From CAVSNH01 sp963729275 (GTDB lineage Bacteria > Actinomycetota > Acidimicrobiia > Acidimicrobiales > RAAP-2), in the NCBI GenBank assembly GCA_963729275.1, contig CAVSNH010000004.1, positions 620,001 to 684,000 on the forward strand: DNA of 64,000 bases, given 5' to 3'. Position 1 is the first letter of the stretch. Each line of letters opens with the position of its first letter. This document shows positions 53,840 through 62,596 of this stretch, one piece after another. The translations under genes and the position numbers were made by a program. The notes under the pieces are model-generated. The model saw only the letters and a program-made list of their open reading frames with translations, ran no database searches and was not told the origin of the DNA.

Positions 53840-54421
53840 TCAACGGCGCGTCGACCGGAGCGGCTTCCGACCGAGGAACAGGAAGTGAAAGTCGGCCACC
53901 TCGATGTTGGTATCCCCGAGGCCGCCGGCCGACAACCGCTTCGGGAAGCCGTCGGGGTCGACAGGGACGAAGGTGTCGCCCTCGTGGCCGGCGCGGATGA
54001 GGTCCAGATCGAGGGCGTCTTGGCCGACGAAAATGCCACCCGGTCGAAGGACTCGGCCGACCTCGGCGAACAGTCGGTCCTGGTACTCGGGCGACGGCAT
54101 GTGGTGGAGCACCGAGAAACAGGTCACCGCCGAGAACCGGTCCGACTCGAGCCCGCTTTCCGTGGCATCGGCGCAGATGACCTCGACACCCGTGTCGACC
54201 AGGCGCTCGCGAAGAGGATCGGCCAACGCCGGGTCCACCTCCACGGCCGTGAGCCGGGCCACGCGTTCGGCCAGTAGGTCGGTCGTCAGCCCGGGGCCGG
54301 GGCCGATCTCCAGGACATCGTCGCCGAGGTCCCCGGCGGCCTCGATCCAGGGCAGCAGGTCGGTCCGGAGCATCTGCGCCCATCCCGGGCTGGACAGGAA
54401 GTCGATGTGGGATTTGTTCAC
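53840..54421 (-). CDS. class I SAM-dependent methyltransferase
   Basis: 193 residues from GTG 54421. SAM site VLEIGPGPGLTTDLLAERV (about 36-54), acidic AVEVD and CADATE, and FSVLHHMPSPEY. The N-terminus MNKSHIDFLSSPGWAQML is a typical start for this actinobacterial group; the open frame extends upstream but into the TauE gene. It begins 7 bp after the TauE stop, so the two are one operon. Methyl acceptor unknown. Confidence 0.85.
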   Translation of the reverse strand: MNKSHIDFLSSPGWAQMLRTDLLPWIEAAGDLGDDVLEIGPGPGLTTDLLAERVARLTAVEVDPALADPLRERLVDTGVEVICADATESGLESDRFSAVTCFSVLHHMPSPEYQDRLFAEVGRVLRPGGIFVGQDALDLDLIRAGHEGDTFVPVDPDGFPKRLSAGGLGDTNIEVADFHFLFLGRKPLRSTRR

Positions 54422-54428
54422 GGCGTCG

Positions 54429-55370
54429 TCATTCCCGGCTTGGTGGCGCGGACACTGCCGCCGCCGTCTGCTCCCCCTCGACGTCGAAGGCACCACTGCG
54501 CCACGGACGAACCACGGCGAGCCACGTCGCCCCGGCGGCGAGGAGAAGGGCACAGAGCACCCAGCCGAGGGTGGTGGTGCTCAGCCCCACGTACTTGAGA
54601 CCCGAGGCGAAGATCACGAAGGTGATGGCTGGCCGGATGTAGCGGTCCGGAGCCCGGGAGGAGAAGAAGGCCCCTACGAACACGGCCGGCACACTTCCGA
54701 TGACGATCGACGAGGTCACCGCGAACTCCACGTGCCCGAAGACGAGGGCGCCGAGGGCGGCAGCCAAGGTGAGAGGGACGGCCTGGGTGAGGTCGGTCCC
54801 GACCAGCTGGTTGGCGCCGAGCAGCGGGTACAGGAAGAGAAGCAGCACGATCATCAGGGAGCCGGAGCCGACCGAGGTCATGCCGACGATGATTCCCCCG
54901 ACCATGCCGATCATCACGGTAGGGAGCGGCCGGACCACCACCCCGTGGACGCTGTCCTGCCGCCGATGACCGGAGCGGCGGTCGAGCGCGTAGCGCAGAA
55001 CCATTGCCGCCGCCCCGAGCAGGAGGGCGGCACCGAGGGCCAGCTCGACGGTGTTCTCCGCCGACTTGCTGTTGCCCAGTAGGTGCAGCAGGTAGGCGCC
55101 GAGGATCGCCGTGGGCACCGACCCGCAGACCATCCACTTGACCATCTGCAGATTGACGGTCTTCTTGCTCAAGTGCACGGCGGCGCCGACCGGACGCATG
55201 AGCACAGCGGCCACGAGATCGCTCGAGATGGCAGCCGACGGCTTCACGCCGAAGAGGAGGATGAGCATGGGCGTCATGAGGGCCCCGCCGCCGGCGCCGG
55301 TGAGCCCCACCAAGAAGCCGACGACGGCGCTACCCAGAACGATGTACGGATCCACCCCCACCGCCACCAA
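54429..55370 (-). CDS. sulfite exporter TauE/SafE family protein
   Basis: 313 residues. Eight membrane helices arranged as two repeats, with GFLVGLTGAGGGALMTPML (18-36) and GGIIVGMTSVGSGSLMIVLL as the paired signature loops. Members export sulfite, sulfoacetate or other C2 sulfonates or import sulfur compounds. Followed 7 bp later by a methyltransferase, an uncommon pairing that could point to a methylated sulfur compound. Start GTG or ATG near 55370; no strong ribosome site. Confidence 0.88.
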   Translation of the reverse strand: MVAVGVDPYIVLGSAVVGFLVGLTGAGGGALMTPMLILLFGVKPSAAISSDLVAAVLMRPVGAAVHLSKKTVNLQMVKWMVCGSVPTAILGAYLLHLLGNSKSAENTVELALGAALLLGAAAMVLRYALDRRSGHRRQDSVHGVVVRPLPTVMIGMVGGIIVGMTSVGSGSLMIVLLLFLYPLLGANQLVGTDLTQAVPLTLAAALGALVFGHVEFAVTSSIVIGSVPAVFVGAFFSSRAPDRYIRPAITFVIFASGLKYVGLSTTTLGWVLCALLLAAGATWLAVVRPWRSGAFDVEGEQTAAAVSAPPSRE

Positions 55371-55437
55371 GTCTTACCGCCGATACCGCCTAAGTCCATC
55401 AGATGGACCGACGTTCAGGGTTATTCCGAGCCGATTC

Positions 55438-56037
55438 TCACGCTCGGTGGGCCGATGCGCCGGGTTTCGACGGACACGAGACCACGTGGTCGTCGACCAC
55501 ACCCACCGATTGAAGGAAGCTGTAGACGATGGTCGGGCCGACGAAGCCAAAGCCCCGCCGTTTGAGGTCCTTGCTCAGCCGATCGGACAACTCGGTCGTG
55601 GCCGGCAGCTCGGCGAGGGTGCGCGGGTAGTGCACGACGGGAGTGTCGTCGACCCAGGCCCACAGGTAGTCGGCGAAGCTGCCGTGCTCGGACCCCACGG
55701 CCAGGAACGAGCGGGCGTTGTTGACCGCCGAACGGACCTTGAGCCGGTTGCGAACGATGCCGGGATCGGCAAGGAGGGTGGCAAGCTCGACGTCGCCGAA
55801 GGCGGCGACGCGCTCAGGGTCGAAGCCACAGAACACCTCGCGGTAACGGTCCCGCTTGCCCAAGATGGTGGCCCAGGACAGGCCGGCCTGCGCCCCCTCG
55901 AGGATGAGCATCTCGAAGAGATGGCGATCGTCCCGGGAGGGGACTCCCCATTCCGTGTCGTGGTACCGGCGCATGAGGTCGGAGCTCTCAGCCCACGAGC
56001 AGCGACCGGAGACGGGCTGGACCTCGTCCGGGCTCAC
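55438..56037 (-). CDS. tag: DNA-3-methyladenine glycosylase I
   Basis: 199 residues. Removes 3-methyladenine from alkylated DNA. RCSWAESSDLMRRYHDTEWG holds Cys13 and His26, and DDHVVSCPSKPG holds His184 and Cys188: the four zinc-snap ligands of Tag are all present. LEGAQAGLSWATIL (47-60) and GFGFVGPTIVYSFLQSVG (162-179) are core blocks. Divergent from yjbQ by about 140 bp. Confidence 0.93.
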   Translation of the reverse strand: MSPDEVQPVSGRCSWAESSDLMRRYHDTEWGVPSRDDRHLFEMLILEGAQAGLSWATILGKRDRYREVFCGFDPERVAAFGDVELATLLADPGIVRNRLKVRSAVNNARSFLAVGSEHGSFADYLWAWVDDTPVVHYPRTLAELPATTELSDRLSKDLKRRGFGFVGPTIVYSFLQSVGVVDDHVVSCPSKPGASAHRA

Positions 56038-56177
56038 AAAAGGAACCTACCGGTGTCACATCGGTCGGAGGGCCGGGCCCGCCGCTTCGTGGCCCGGTCC
56101 CAGGTTTTCCCCTCCCTGACCGGCGGATACGCGCCGAAGATGTCAACACCGTCTCGCCCATCACGCGATCATTGACC

Positions 56178-56579
56178 GTGGACTCCTCCGTGATCACCGT
56201 GGCCACCGGCCATCGGACGGTGACCGACATCAGCCACGTCGTGGCCGATTTCTGCGCCGGCCGGGGCGACGGCCTGCTCAGCCTGTTCGCACCCCACGCA
56301 ACCTGTGGACTCGCCCTCATGGAGCTGGGCTCGGGTTCCGAGCCGGACCTCGAGGAGCTGCTTCTCCGGCTCCTCCCCCGTGACGACCGGTACCGTCATC
56401 GCCACGGCAGCCGCGGCCACGGGGCCGACCACCTGCTGCCCGCACTCCTCAGCCCGTCGTTGACCATTCCCGTGCTGGCCGGCCGGCCCCAGCTCGGGAC
56501 CTGGCAGAGCGTCGTCCTCGTCGACGCCAACGTCGACAACCCGACGCGTGAGGTGCGGTTGAGCTTTCTCGCCGGTTGA
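56178..56579 (+). CDS. YjbQ/UPF0047 family protein
   Basis: 133 residues. SLFAPHATCGLALME, HGADHLLPALLSPSLTIPV and LGTWQSVVLVD are the family signatures; the His residues line the pocket of this small trimeric fold. Some members have weak thiamine-phosphate-synthase-like activity, but the real role is unsettled. GTG 56178 or TTG 56172 may be the start. 84 bp before the SDR operon on the same strand. Confidence 0.85.
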   Translation: MDSSVITVATGHRTVTDISHVVADFCAGRGDGLLSLFAPHATCGLALMELGSGSEPDLEELLLRLLPRDDRYRHRHGSRGHGADHLLPALLSPSLTIPVLAGRPQLGTWQSVVLVDANVDNPTREVRLSFLAG

Positions 56580-56663
56580 TCGACCTCGTCGTCTGGGTCG
56601 TTCGAACGGAGATCGGCGGGTCAGGGTCGACGCCGCAATGGTCGGCGAAGTAAGCAGTACCCG

Positions 56664-57449
56664 ATGAGCACCTTGCTCGATGACAAGACGGTGGTGGTGA
56701 CCGGTGTCGGCCAGGGACTCGGGCGCGAGTGCGCGGCAGCCGCCCTCCGCGACGGCGCCCGGGTGGTGGTGGCCGCCCGCACCCAGGAGACCCTCGAGAC
56801 CATCGCCGCCGAGCTGGACCCCTCCGGGGAGCGGGTTGCCGCCCAGGTGACCGACATTCGCGACGAGGCGTCGTGCGCGGCGCTCGTCGACGCGACCCGT
56901 TCCCGGTTCGGCACGGTCGACGCGCTCATCCAAGTGGCCGCGTTCGAGCATGCCTGGGGTGGCCTCTACGATCTCAAGTTCGAGGACTGGCAGAAGGCGT
57001 TCGACACCAATGTCCTCGGCGCGTTGACCGTCATCCGCCCGGTGGCCGAGGCCATGAAGGCGGGCGGCGGTGGATCGATCGTGCTCATCGGCTCGCAGTC
57101 GATGTTCCGGCCCCAGTTGCCCCAAGGTGGCTATGCGGCCTCGAAGGCGGCGCTGCTGGCGGCCATGTACTACCTCTGCGACGAGCTCGGTCCCGACCAC
57201 ATCCGCTGCAACATGGTCATTCCGTCGTGGATGTGGGGGCCACCCGTGCAGATGCTGGTGAGCGGACAAGCCAAGCATCAGGGACGCACCGAGGAGGAGG
57301 TGCTCCGCGACATCGTGGGCACTTTCCCGCTGCGCCGAATGACCGAGGACGACGAGGTGGCCGACGTGGCCGCCTTCTTCGCCTCCGACCACGCCAAGGC
57401 CGTGACCGGGCAGTACCTGTTGGTCAACTCCGGGGAGATGCTGCGGTGA
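56664..57449 (+). CDS. short-chain dehydrogenase/reductase (operon with amine-dehydrogenase-like gene)
   Basis: 261 residues. NAD(P) site TGVGQGLG (13-20), catalytic Ser144, Tyr157 and Lys161 (YAASK). The NNAG motif is replaced by QVAAF (90-94). Stop overlaps the next gene's GTG (57446-57449). Together with the reductase and the SnoaL-like gene it forms an operon likely acting on one ketone/alcohol compound. Substrate unknown. Confidence 0.87.
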   Translation: MSTLLDDKTVVVTGVGQGLGRECAAAALRDGARVVVAARTQETLETIAAELDPSGERVAAQVTDIRDEASCAALVDATRSRFGTVDALIQVAAFEHAWGGLYDLKFEDWQKAFDTNVLGALTVIRPVAEAMKAGGGGSIVLIGSQSMFRPQLPQGGYAASKAALLAAMYYLCDELGPDHIRCNMVIPSWMWGPPVQMLVSGQAKHQGRTEEEVLRDIVGTFPLRRMTEDDEVADVAAFFASDHAKAVTGQYLLVNSGEMLR

Positions 57450-58537
57450 GCGCGGTGGGCTCTCCGGCCAAGCGGGTGGTGGTCTGGGGCACGGGATTCG
57501 TGGGACGCATGGTCATCCCCGAGGTCGTCCTCCATCCCCGCTTCGACCTCGTCGGTGTAGGGGTCCACGACCCGGCCAAGGTGGGCGAGGACGCCGGCAC
57601 TCTTTGTGGGACCGAGCCCGTGGGGGTGCGGGCCACCAACGACGTCGAGGAGCTCTGTGCCACAGACCCCGACGCCGTCGTGCACTTCGGCCCGACGGCA
57701 GCCCACGCCGAGGACAATCTTCGGGACATCAGAGCCTTCCTACGGGCCGGCATCGACGTGTGCTCGACGGCCATGACCCCGTGGGTGTGGCCACACATGT
57801 CGCTCCTCCCTCCCTCCTGGACCGAGCCCATCACCGAGGCGTGTACGGCGGGCGGCTCCTCGTGCTTCACCACCGGCATCGACCCGGGCTTCGCCAACGA
57901 CCTCTTCCCCATGACGCTCATGGGGCTGTGCAGCCGGGTGGAACAGGTGCGCGCCCTCGAGATCCTCGACTACACCAACTATGAAGGCGACTACGAGGAG
58001 GAGATGGGGATCGGCCGGCCCTCGGATTTCACCCCGCTGCTCGAGCACCGGGACATCCTGGTCATGTCGTGGGGAGGGACCGTGCCGATGATGGCCCACG
58101 CCGTCGGCATCGAGCTCGACGAGATCACCACCACCTGGGACAAGTGGACGACCGATGAGGCGATCACGACGGCCAAGGGGATCGTCGAGCCAGGCCAGGT
58201 GGCCGCCATCCGCTTCACCATCAACGGCATCTACGCGGGCGAGCCACGCATCTGCCTCGAGCACGTCAACCGAGTGGGAGGCAGCGAAGTCGCTCCGGAC
58301 TGGCCGCAGGGCAACCAACCCGATGTCTACCGGGTGGAGATCGACGGCACCCCCTCCATCACCCAGGAGACCGCCTTCCGCTTCACCGACGGCAGTGGGC
58401 GTGACGCCGCCGCCGCCGGTTGCCTGGCCACGGGACTCCGCGCCCTCAACGCAGTCCCTGCCGTCAACGACCTCCCGCCGGGGTGGGTCACCGCCCTTGA
58501 CCTGCCTCTCATCCCCGGGCGGGGGACGATCCGTTGA
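57446..58537 (+). CDS. dihydrodipicolinate-reductase-like / native amine dehydrogenase-like protein
   Basis: 363 residues. N-terminal Rossmann fold with VVVWGTGFVGR (11-21), then NGIDPGFAND-type block TGIDPGFANDLFP, EILDYTNYE, a C-terminal substrate domain with ICLEHVNRV and VTALDLPLIPGRG. The family is often labelled dihydrodipicolinate reductase, but some members are NAD(P)H-dependent amine dehydrogenases that reductively aminate ketones with ammonia. It is not DapB by length or active-site motif. GTGA overlap with the SDR gene and 27 bp before the SnoaL-like gene. An SDR making a ketone next to a ketone-aminating enzyme is a sensible pair. Confidence 0.82.
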   Translation: MSAVGSPAKRVVVWGTGFVGRMVIPEVVLHPRFDLVGVGVHDPAKVGEDAGTLCGTEPVGVRATNDVEELCATDPDAVVHFGPTAAHAEDNLRDIRAFLRAGIDVCSTAMTPWVWPHMSLLPPSWTEPITEACTAGGSSCFTTGIDPGFANDLFPMTLMGLCSRVEQVRALEILDYTNYEGDYEEEMGIGRPSDFTPLLEHRDILVMSWGGTVPMMAHAVGIELDEITTTWDKWTTDEAITTAKGIVEPGQVAAIRFTINGIYAGEPRICLEHVNRVGGSEVAPDWPQGNQPDVYRVEIDGTPSITQETAFRFTDGSGRDAAAAGCLATGLRALNAVPAVNDLPPGWVTALDLPLIPGRGTIR

Positions 58538-58564
58538 CGACGGCCCACGTTTGAAGGAGACGCC

Positions 58565-59056
58565 GTGACCCCCGAGGACCTCGTCGAGATCGAGCTCATC
58601 AAGCGCCTCAAGTACCGCTACATGCGGTGCCTGGACCAGAAGTTGTGGGACGAGCTCGAGACCTGCTTCGTGCCCGAGGCCACCGCCCGCTATGGGGGCG
58701 GTTTGCACTCTTTCGAGGGCCGCGACGCCATCATGGCCTTTCTGCGCGAGTCCATGGGGTCGACCACCATGTTGAGCAGCCACCGCGTGCACCACCCGGA
58801 GATCGATCTCGTCGCCCCGGACGAGGCCACCGGCACGTGGGCCCTCGAGGACACGGTTGTGCTCACCGATCTCGGGGTCAACGTGCAGGGCGCCGCCTTC
58901 TACTCCGACCGCTACGTGAGAGAGGATGGTGAGTGGCGCATCGCTCACACTGGCTATCAGCGGACCTACGAGGAACTGATGCCGCGGGCGTCGATCGCCG
59001 GGCTCAAGCTGACCGCCGACTGGTGGGAGACGGGCGGGCGGTCGACTCTCGGCTGA
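58565..59056 (+). CDS. SnoaL-like / NTF2-fold protein
   Basis: 163 residues. IKRLKYRYMRCLDQKLWDEL (12-31) and FEGRDAIMAFL, then ALEDTVVLTD and YVREDGEWRIAHTGYQRTYE: the SnoaL_4/NTF2 cone fold used by ketosteroid-isomerase-like and dehydratase enzymes. GAAGGAGA precedes the GTG. Last gene of the SDR / amine-dehydrogenase-like operon, so it probably isomerises, dehydrates or binds the same compound. Confidence 0.85.
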   Translation: MTPEDLVEIELIKRLKYRYMRCLDQKLWDELETCFVPEATARYGGGLHSFEGRDAIMAFLRESMGSTTMLSSHRVHHPEIDLVAPDEATGTWALEDTVVLTDLGVNVQGAAFYSDRYVREDGEWRIAHTGYQRTYEELMPRASIAGLKLTADWWETGGRSTLG

Positions 59057-59153
59057 GGGTGTCGGTGTCGGCGTCGATTCCGGCGCCGCGACAGGCCGAC
59101 GGTGTGGCGAATGCGGCGGGCGACGGACCACGAAGGCGCGCCGGACGAGCCGC

Positions 59154-59717
59154 CTAGCGCGCCACGCGGTAGCGGAGGTAGACGACTCCCGAGCCGAAGG
59201 TGCGGGTTTCGACCAGCTCGAGATCCACCCGGCGCTGGCGCTCGGGAAAGAACGAAATGCCCCCGCCGACCAGCACCGGATAGACCCTGGCCCGGTACTC
59301 GTCGATGGCACCCAACGCGGCCGCCTCGGCGCCGAGAGTTGCGCCGCCAATGGCGATGTTGCCCTCCCCCGGCTCGGCTCGCAATCGCTCAATCTCCTCG
59401 GCCAGGCCGCCGGAGGCTAGGCGGGCATTGCCCTGCACCGCCGACAGAGTGGTGGAGAACACCACCTTTGGGAGCGCCTTCCAGATCGCGGCCCACTTGA
59501 GCATTGAGTCGCCGAGCGATGGATCCTGGTCAGCGGTTTCCCAGTACAGCATGGTCTCGTACAGGCGTCGTCCCAGCAGGTGGACGCCGACCTCTCGTAT
59601 CTCGTCGGTGACGAAGCCAAAGACCTCCTCGTCCGGCGCCGTCCAGCCGAACTCGCCGTCGGGCCCGACGATGTAGCCGTCAAGTGAGACGCCCATCGAA
59701 TAGGTGACGCTGCGCAT
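59154..59717 (-). CDS. dihydrofolate-reductase-like (RibD C-terminal fold) protein
   Basis: 187 residues. MRSVTYSMGVSLDGYIVGPD at the N-terminus, LLGRRLYETMLYW, FSTTLSAVQGN and IAIGGATLGAEAA are blocks of the RibD_C family, NADPH-dependent reductases similar to DHFR but rarely of that activity. GGAGGA precedes the ATG at 59717. Convergent with the SnoaL-like gene. Function uncertain. Confidence 0.87.
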   Translation of the reverse strand: MRSVTYSMGVSLDGYIVGPDGEFGWTAPDEEVFGFVTDEIREVGVHLLGRRLYETMLYWETADQDPSLGDSMLKWAAIWKALPKVVFSTTLSAVQGNARLASGGLAEEIERLRAEPGEGNIAIGGATLGAEAAALGAIDEYRARVYPVLVGGGISFFPERQRRVDLELVETRTFGSGVVYLRYRVAR

Positions 59718-59984
59718 CAGAAGTCCTCCTCGGTAACGGCCTCGACAGTACGACGGCCGGACGCCGCAGGACCACCGTCGGCTCTGGTGGCTCCGTCGGT
59801 GAAACAGCACGGTGGATGAGGCTGGTGGCATGCCCGGCCTCGCTTCGAGGCCAAGCTCGTCGATGTCGTCACGTACACCTGGATCCACCGGAGCGGGCGG
59901 TGGTGTTCAGCTTCGATGAGAAGACAAGGCCCAGCCCGCGCAGGCCACAACCACCCCATCAAATCCGCGACCGACCACTCGGCA

Positions 59985-60740
59985 CTAGGCCAGGGTGCCC
60001 CCGTCGATGACGAGGTCGGCGCCGTTCATGTGGGAGGCCTCGTCGGAGGCGACATAGGCCACGGCCGCCGCCACTCCGTCGGGCGAACCGAAGGCACCCA
60101 TGGGCATGGCCCGATCCAGCAGGGAGGCGTCCGCTCCCTCCGGCAGCCGGAAGGCACCGGTGATGGGCGTGTCGATAGCGCCGGGGCTGATGGTGTTGGC
60201 CCGGACGCCGGATTTGCCGTACTCGACGGCAAGGGCCCGGGTCATGGCCAGGACGCCCCCTTTCGTGGCGCTGTAGGCGACGGCCCACGCCTGCCCGGCA
60301 TGGGCGGTGGTCGAGGCCAGGTTCACGATGTTGCCCCGCGACCCGATCAGGTGGGGCAGGGATTCACGGCAGACGAGGAAGGTGCCGGTCAGGTTCACGG
60401 CCACGATCCGGTTCCATCCGTCGATCGACTGCTCGTGGGTGTGCGAGAAGGAGAGGATGCCGGCCGCGTTCACGACCACGTCCAACCCGGCCAGGATCTC
60501 GACCGACGTCGACACCAACCCGGCCGCCCCCGCTTCGGAGGAGACGTCGGCCACGAGCGCCGTGATCCGCCCCGGCGCCGCGTCGGGTGACCCCGCGACC
60601 TCGGCCAGGAGTGCCTCGTTGACGTCGGCCGCCACCACCTGGGCGCCTTCAGCGGCCAGCCGCCGGGCGGTGGCGCGACCGATGCCGGAAGCCCCGCCGG
60701 TGACGACGACGCGTCGACCGTCGAAGCGTCGCAGTTCCAT
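59985..60740 (-). CDS. short-chain dehydrogenase/reductase (FabG-like)
   Basis: 251 residues. TGGASGIG at 14-21, NAAG at 91-94, Ser143, Tyr156 and Lys160 in YSATK, and C-terminal NGADLVIDGGTLA: a complete classical SDR. ATG 60740 chosen; upstream in-frame codons lack similarity and run toward the divergent DUF2277 gene. The 267 bp between this stop and the DHFR-like start shows nothing I can name. Substrate unknown. Confidence 0.88.
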   Translation of the reverse strand: MELRRFDGRRVVVTGGASGIGRATARRLAAEGAQVVAADVNEALLAEVAGSPDAAPGRITALVADVSSEAGAAGLVSTSVEILAGLDVVVNAAGILSFSHTHEQSIDGWNRIVAVNLTGTFLVCRESLPHLIGSRGNIVNLASTTAHAGQAWAVAYSATKGGVLAMTRALAVEYGKSGVRANTISPGAIDTPITGAFRLPEGADASLLDRAMPMGAFGSPDGVAAAVAYVASDEASHMNGADLVIDGGTLA

Positions 60741-60791
60741 CCGGGGCACTCTACGGCCCGTCCGGACGTCGGCCGCATTAACGTCGGACGC

Positions 60792-61046
60792 ATGTGCCGC
60801 TCCATCACCACCCTTCGGGGCCTCGACCCCGCCGCCACCGACCAAGAGATCGCCGACGCCGCCCTGCAGTACGTCCGCAAGGTCAGCGGGATCCGCGCAC
60901 CGACGGGGCCGACCCAGGCGGCGTTCGACGACGCCGTTCGTCAGGTGGCGACGGCGACGGCCGCGCTCCTCTCCGGCCTGCCGCCCCGCAAGGTCCCACC
61001 GCCCACGGTGCCGCCCCGGCGCCGGCTGGCCGCAGCCGGCAACTGA
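60792..61046 (+). CDS. DUF2277 family protein
   Basis: 84 residues. MCRSITTLRGLDPAATDQEI and ALQYVRKVSGIRAPT are the conserved N-terminal blocks of DUF2277, small proteins common in actinobacteria with a Cys-Arg-Ser-Ile start. PPRKVPPPTVPPRRR is a basic Pro-rich tail. Function unknown. 51 bp divergent from an SDR gene. Confidence 0.88.
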   Translation: MCRSITTLRGLDPAATDQEIADAALQYVRKVSGIRAPTGPTQAAFDDAVRQVATATAALLSGLPPRKVPPPTVPPRRRLAAAGN

Positions 61047-61085
61047 GCCCGGCCCGGCGGCCCGGTCACGGCCGTCACCCCCGAC

Positions 61086-61994
61086 TCAGCCTTCGAGGGC
61101 GGGCACCTCGATCTTGAAGACGCGGGCAGCGTTGTCCCGCAGGAAGAGCGGCCAGACGTGGTCGCGCAGCGGGAGGTCCTCGAGCTCGCGGAAGATGCGC
61201 TCGAGGCTGAGCCCCATGGGGTAGTACCCGGCGTACATGACCTTGTCCGAGCCGCGGGTGTTGGCGTAGTCGATGACGGCTTTCGGGTAGTACTTCGGGG
61301 CGAAGGCCGAGGTCATGTAGTAGAGGCCCGGCCACTTGAGCATGAGCTTGACGGCCAGCTCCTCCCACGGCTCCGCCCCGTGTCGCATGACCACGACCAA
61401 CTCGGGGAAGTCGTAGCAGACCTCGTCGAAGTGCATGACGTCCTGGCAGGCGGACGGAACGCGGGGACCGGGGATGCCGGCGTTGACGATGATCGGGATG
61501 TCGAGGTCGACGCACGTCTGGTAGACGGGGTAGTAGCGCCGGTCCGAGATGGGCACCTGTGGATTGCACCCGGCCGGGAAGGTGCTGACCGCCCTGATGC
61601 CGTGCTCGTCGTGGGCGGTGCGGATGGCCCGTACCGCTCCCCCGATGTCGTTGGGATCGACCTCGAGTGACGGGACGAACCGGTCTGGGTGCTCGGTCAG
61701 GGCTCGCAGCGCCGACTTCGGGCCGATACCGATGAGGCCGACGGCGATCCCGTACTTGTCCATCTCGGCCAGGAGCGCCTCCACCGGGTCGAACTCGTCA
61801 GCGCTTTCCGCAGCCCCGGCCACACCGGGCCCACCCTCGGGCACTTCGTTGAACAGGAACCCAGCCGGCATGGAAAGGGAGCGGCTGTCTTCGTCCTTCA
61901 GGAGGGGCGCCATGAAGTGGTACTTCGCTTCGGGCCGAGCGCTCGGAAAACTGATCATGAGGTCGATGATGCCGTCGACGGCGGGTCGGGCCAT
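61086..61994 (-). CDS. amidohydrolase-2 family protein lacking the HxH motif
   Basis: 302 residues. ACMSD-type amidohydrolase fold (PF04909-like): PSLEVDPNDIGGAVRAIR, VSTFPAGCNPQVPISD, YYPVYQTCVDLDIPIIVNAG, VMRHGAEPWEELAVKLM, GSDKVMYAGYYPMG and DNAARVF. The usual N-terminal metal ligands (DxHxH) are replaced by IIDLMISFPS, and the His-Gly-Gly before PW by RHGAEPW. So metal binding and activity may differ from decarboxylases such as ACMSD. Divergent from the frameshifted DUF3052 gene. Confidence 0.82.
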   Translation of the reverse strand: MARPAVDGIIDLMISFPSARPEAKYHFMAPLLKDEDSRSLSMPAGFLFNEVPEGGPGVAGAAESADEFDPVEALLAEMDKYGIAVGLIGIGPKSALRALTEHPDRFVPSLEVDPNDIGGAVRAIRTAHDEHGIRAVSTFPAGCNPQVPISDRRYYPVYQTCVDLDIPIIVNAGIPGPRVPSACQDVMHFDEVCYDFPELVVVMRHGAEPWEELAVKLMLKWPGLYYMTSAFAPKYYPKAVIDYANTRGSDKVMYAGYYPMGLSLERIFRELEDLPLRDHVWPLFLRDNAARVFKIEVPALEG

Positions 61995-62052
61995 GGGGCG
62001 AACGATAGGCGCGTGCGAGAGGACGGACGGGTGCGAGCGATCATGGGCACCG

Positions 62053-62494
62053 ATGCACTCCCGTGGCTCGGACACCTCTTTGGCCAGGAAGCTCGGGGTC
62101 AATCCGGGCCAGGTCGTCCAGCTTGTCGCCGCGCCCAGGGGTTGGGCGATTCCCGAACTCCCCGACGGCGCACGGCTGGCGCCGGCGGAAGACGGTCGTC
62201 CCCGCCGGCGGGCGGGCGGCTGACGTGACCATCGCCTTCTGCCCGCGCGCCGCGGAGCTCGAACGCACGGCAGCTCCGGCGGCTCGTTCGCTGGCTGAAA
62301 CCTCGGCACTGTGGGTCGCCTGGCCACGTCGAGCCGGCGGTCACGAGAGCGACATCACCGATTCACTGGTCAGGGCCGCGCTGCTGCCCATCGGTGTCGT
62401 CGACGTGAAGGTCGCCGCACTCGACCACGATTGGTCGGGCCTCAAGTTCGTCTGGCGCCTGGAGAACCGATCGAAGGCCGGCTCCGCCAAATGA
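62053..62494 (+). pseudogene. DUF3052 family gene broken by a frameshift
   Basis: First frame (62053 to a stop at 62221-62223): KLGVNPGQVVQLVAAPRGW and IPELPDGARLAP, the N-terminal block of actinobacterial DUF3052. Second frame (to 62494): ADVTIAFCPRAAELERT, LWVAWPRRAGGHESDITDS, GVVDVKVAALDHDWSGLKFV, the rest of the same family. The two join if one base is removed from the repeat GGCGGGCGGGCGGC just before 62220. Otherwise the coding sequence is well preserved, so recent mutation or a sequence error is likely. Family function unknown. Confidence 0.78.
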
Positions 62495-62596
62495 GGCGTG
62501 GGTGCCTCTCGGCATGGACACCTGGAGCGCCGGGCGCGTAGGTTCGCCGGAGAGCTGCCGACAACCAGTGGCGAAGCTCGATGCCAAGGGGGCGCC

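Noticed and set aside
57740..59392. 550-codon minus-strand open frame
   Set aside because: Opposes the amine-dehydrogenase-like and SnoaL-like genes, both of which have family motifs and ribosome sites.
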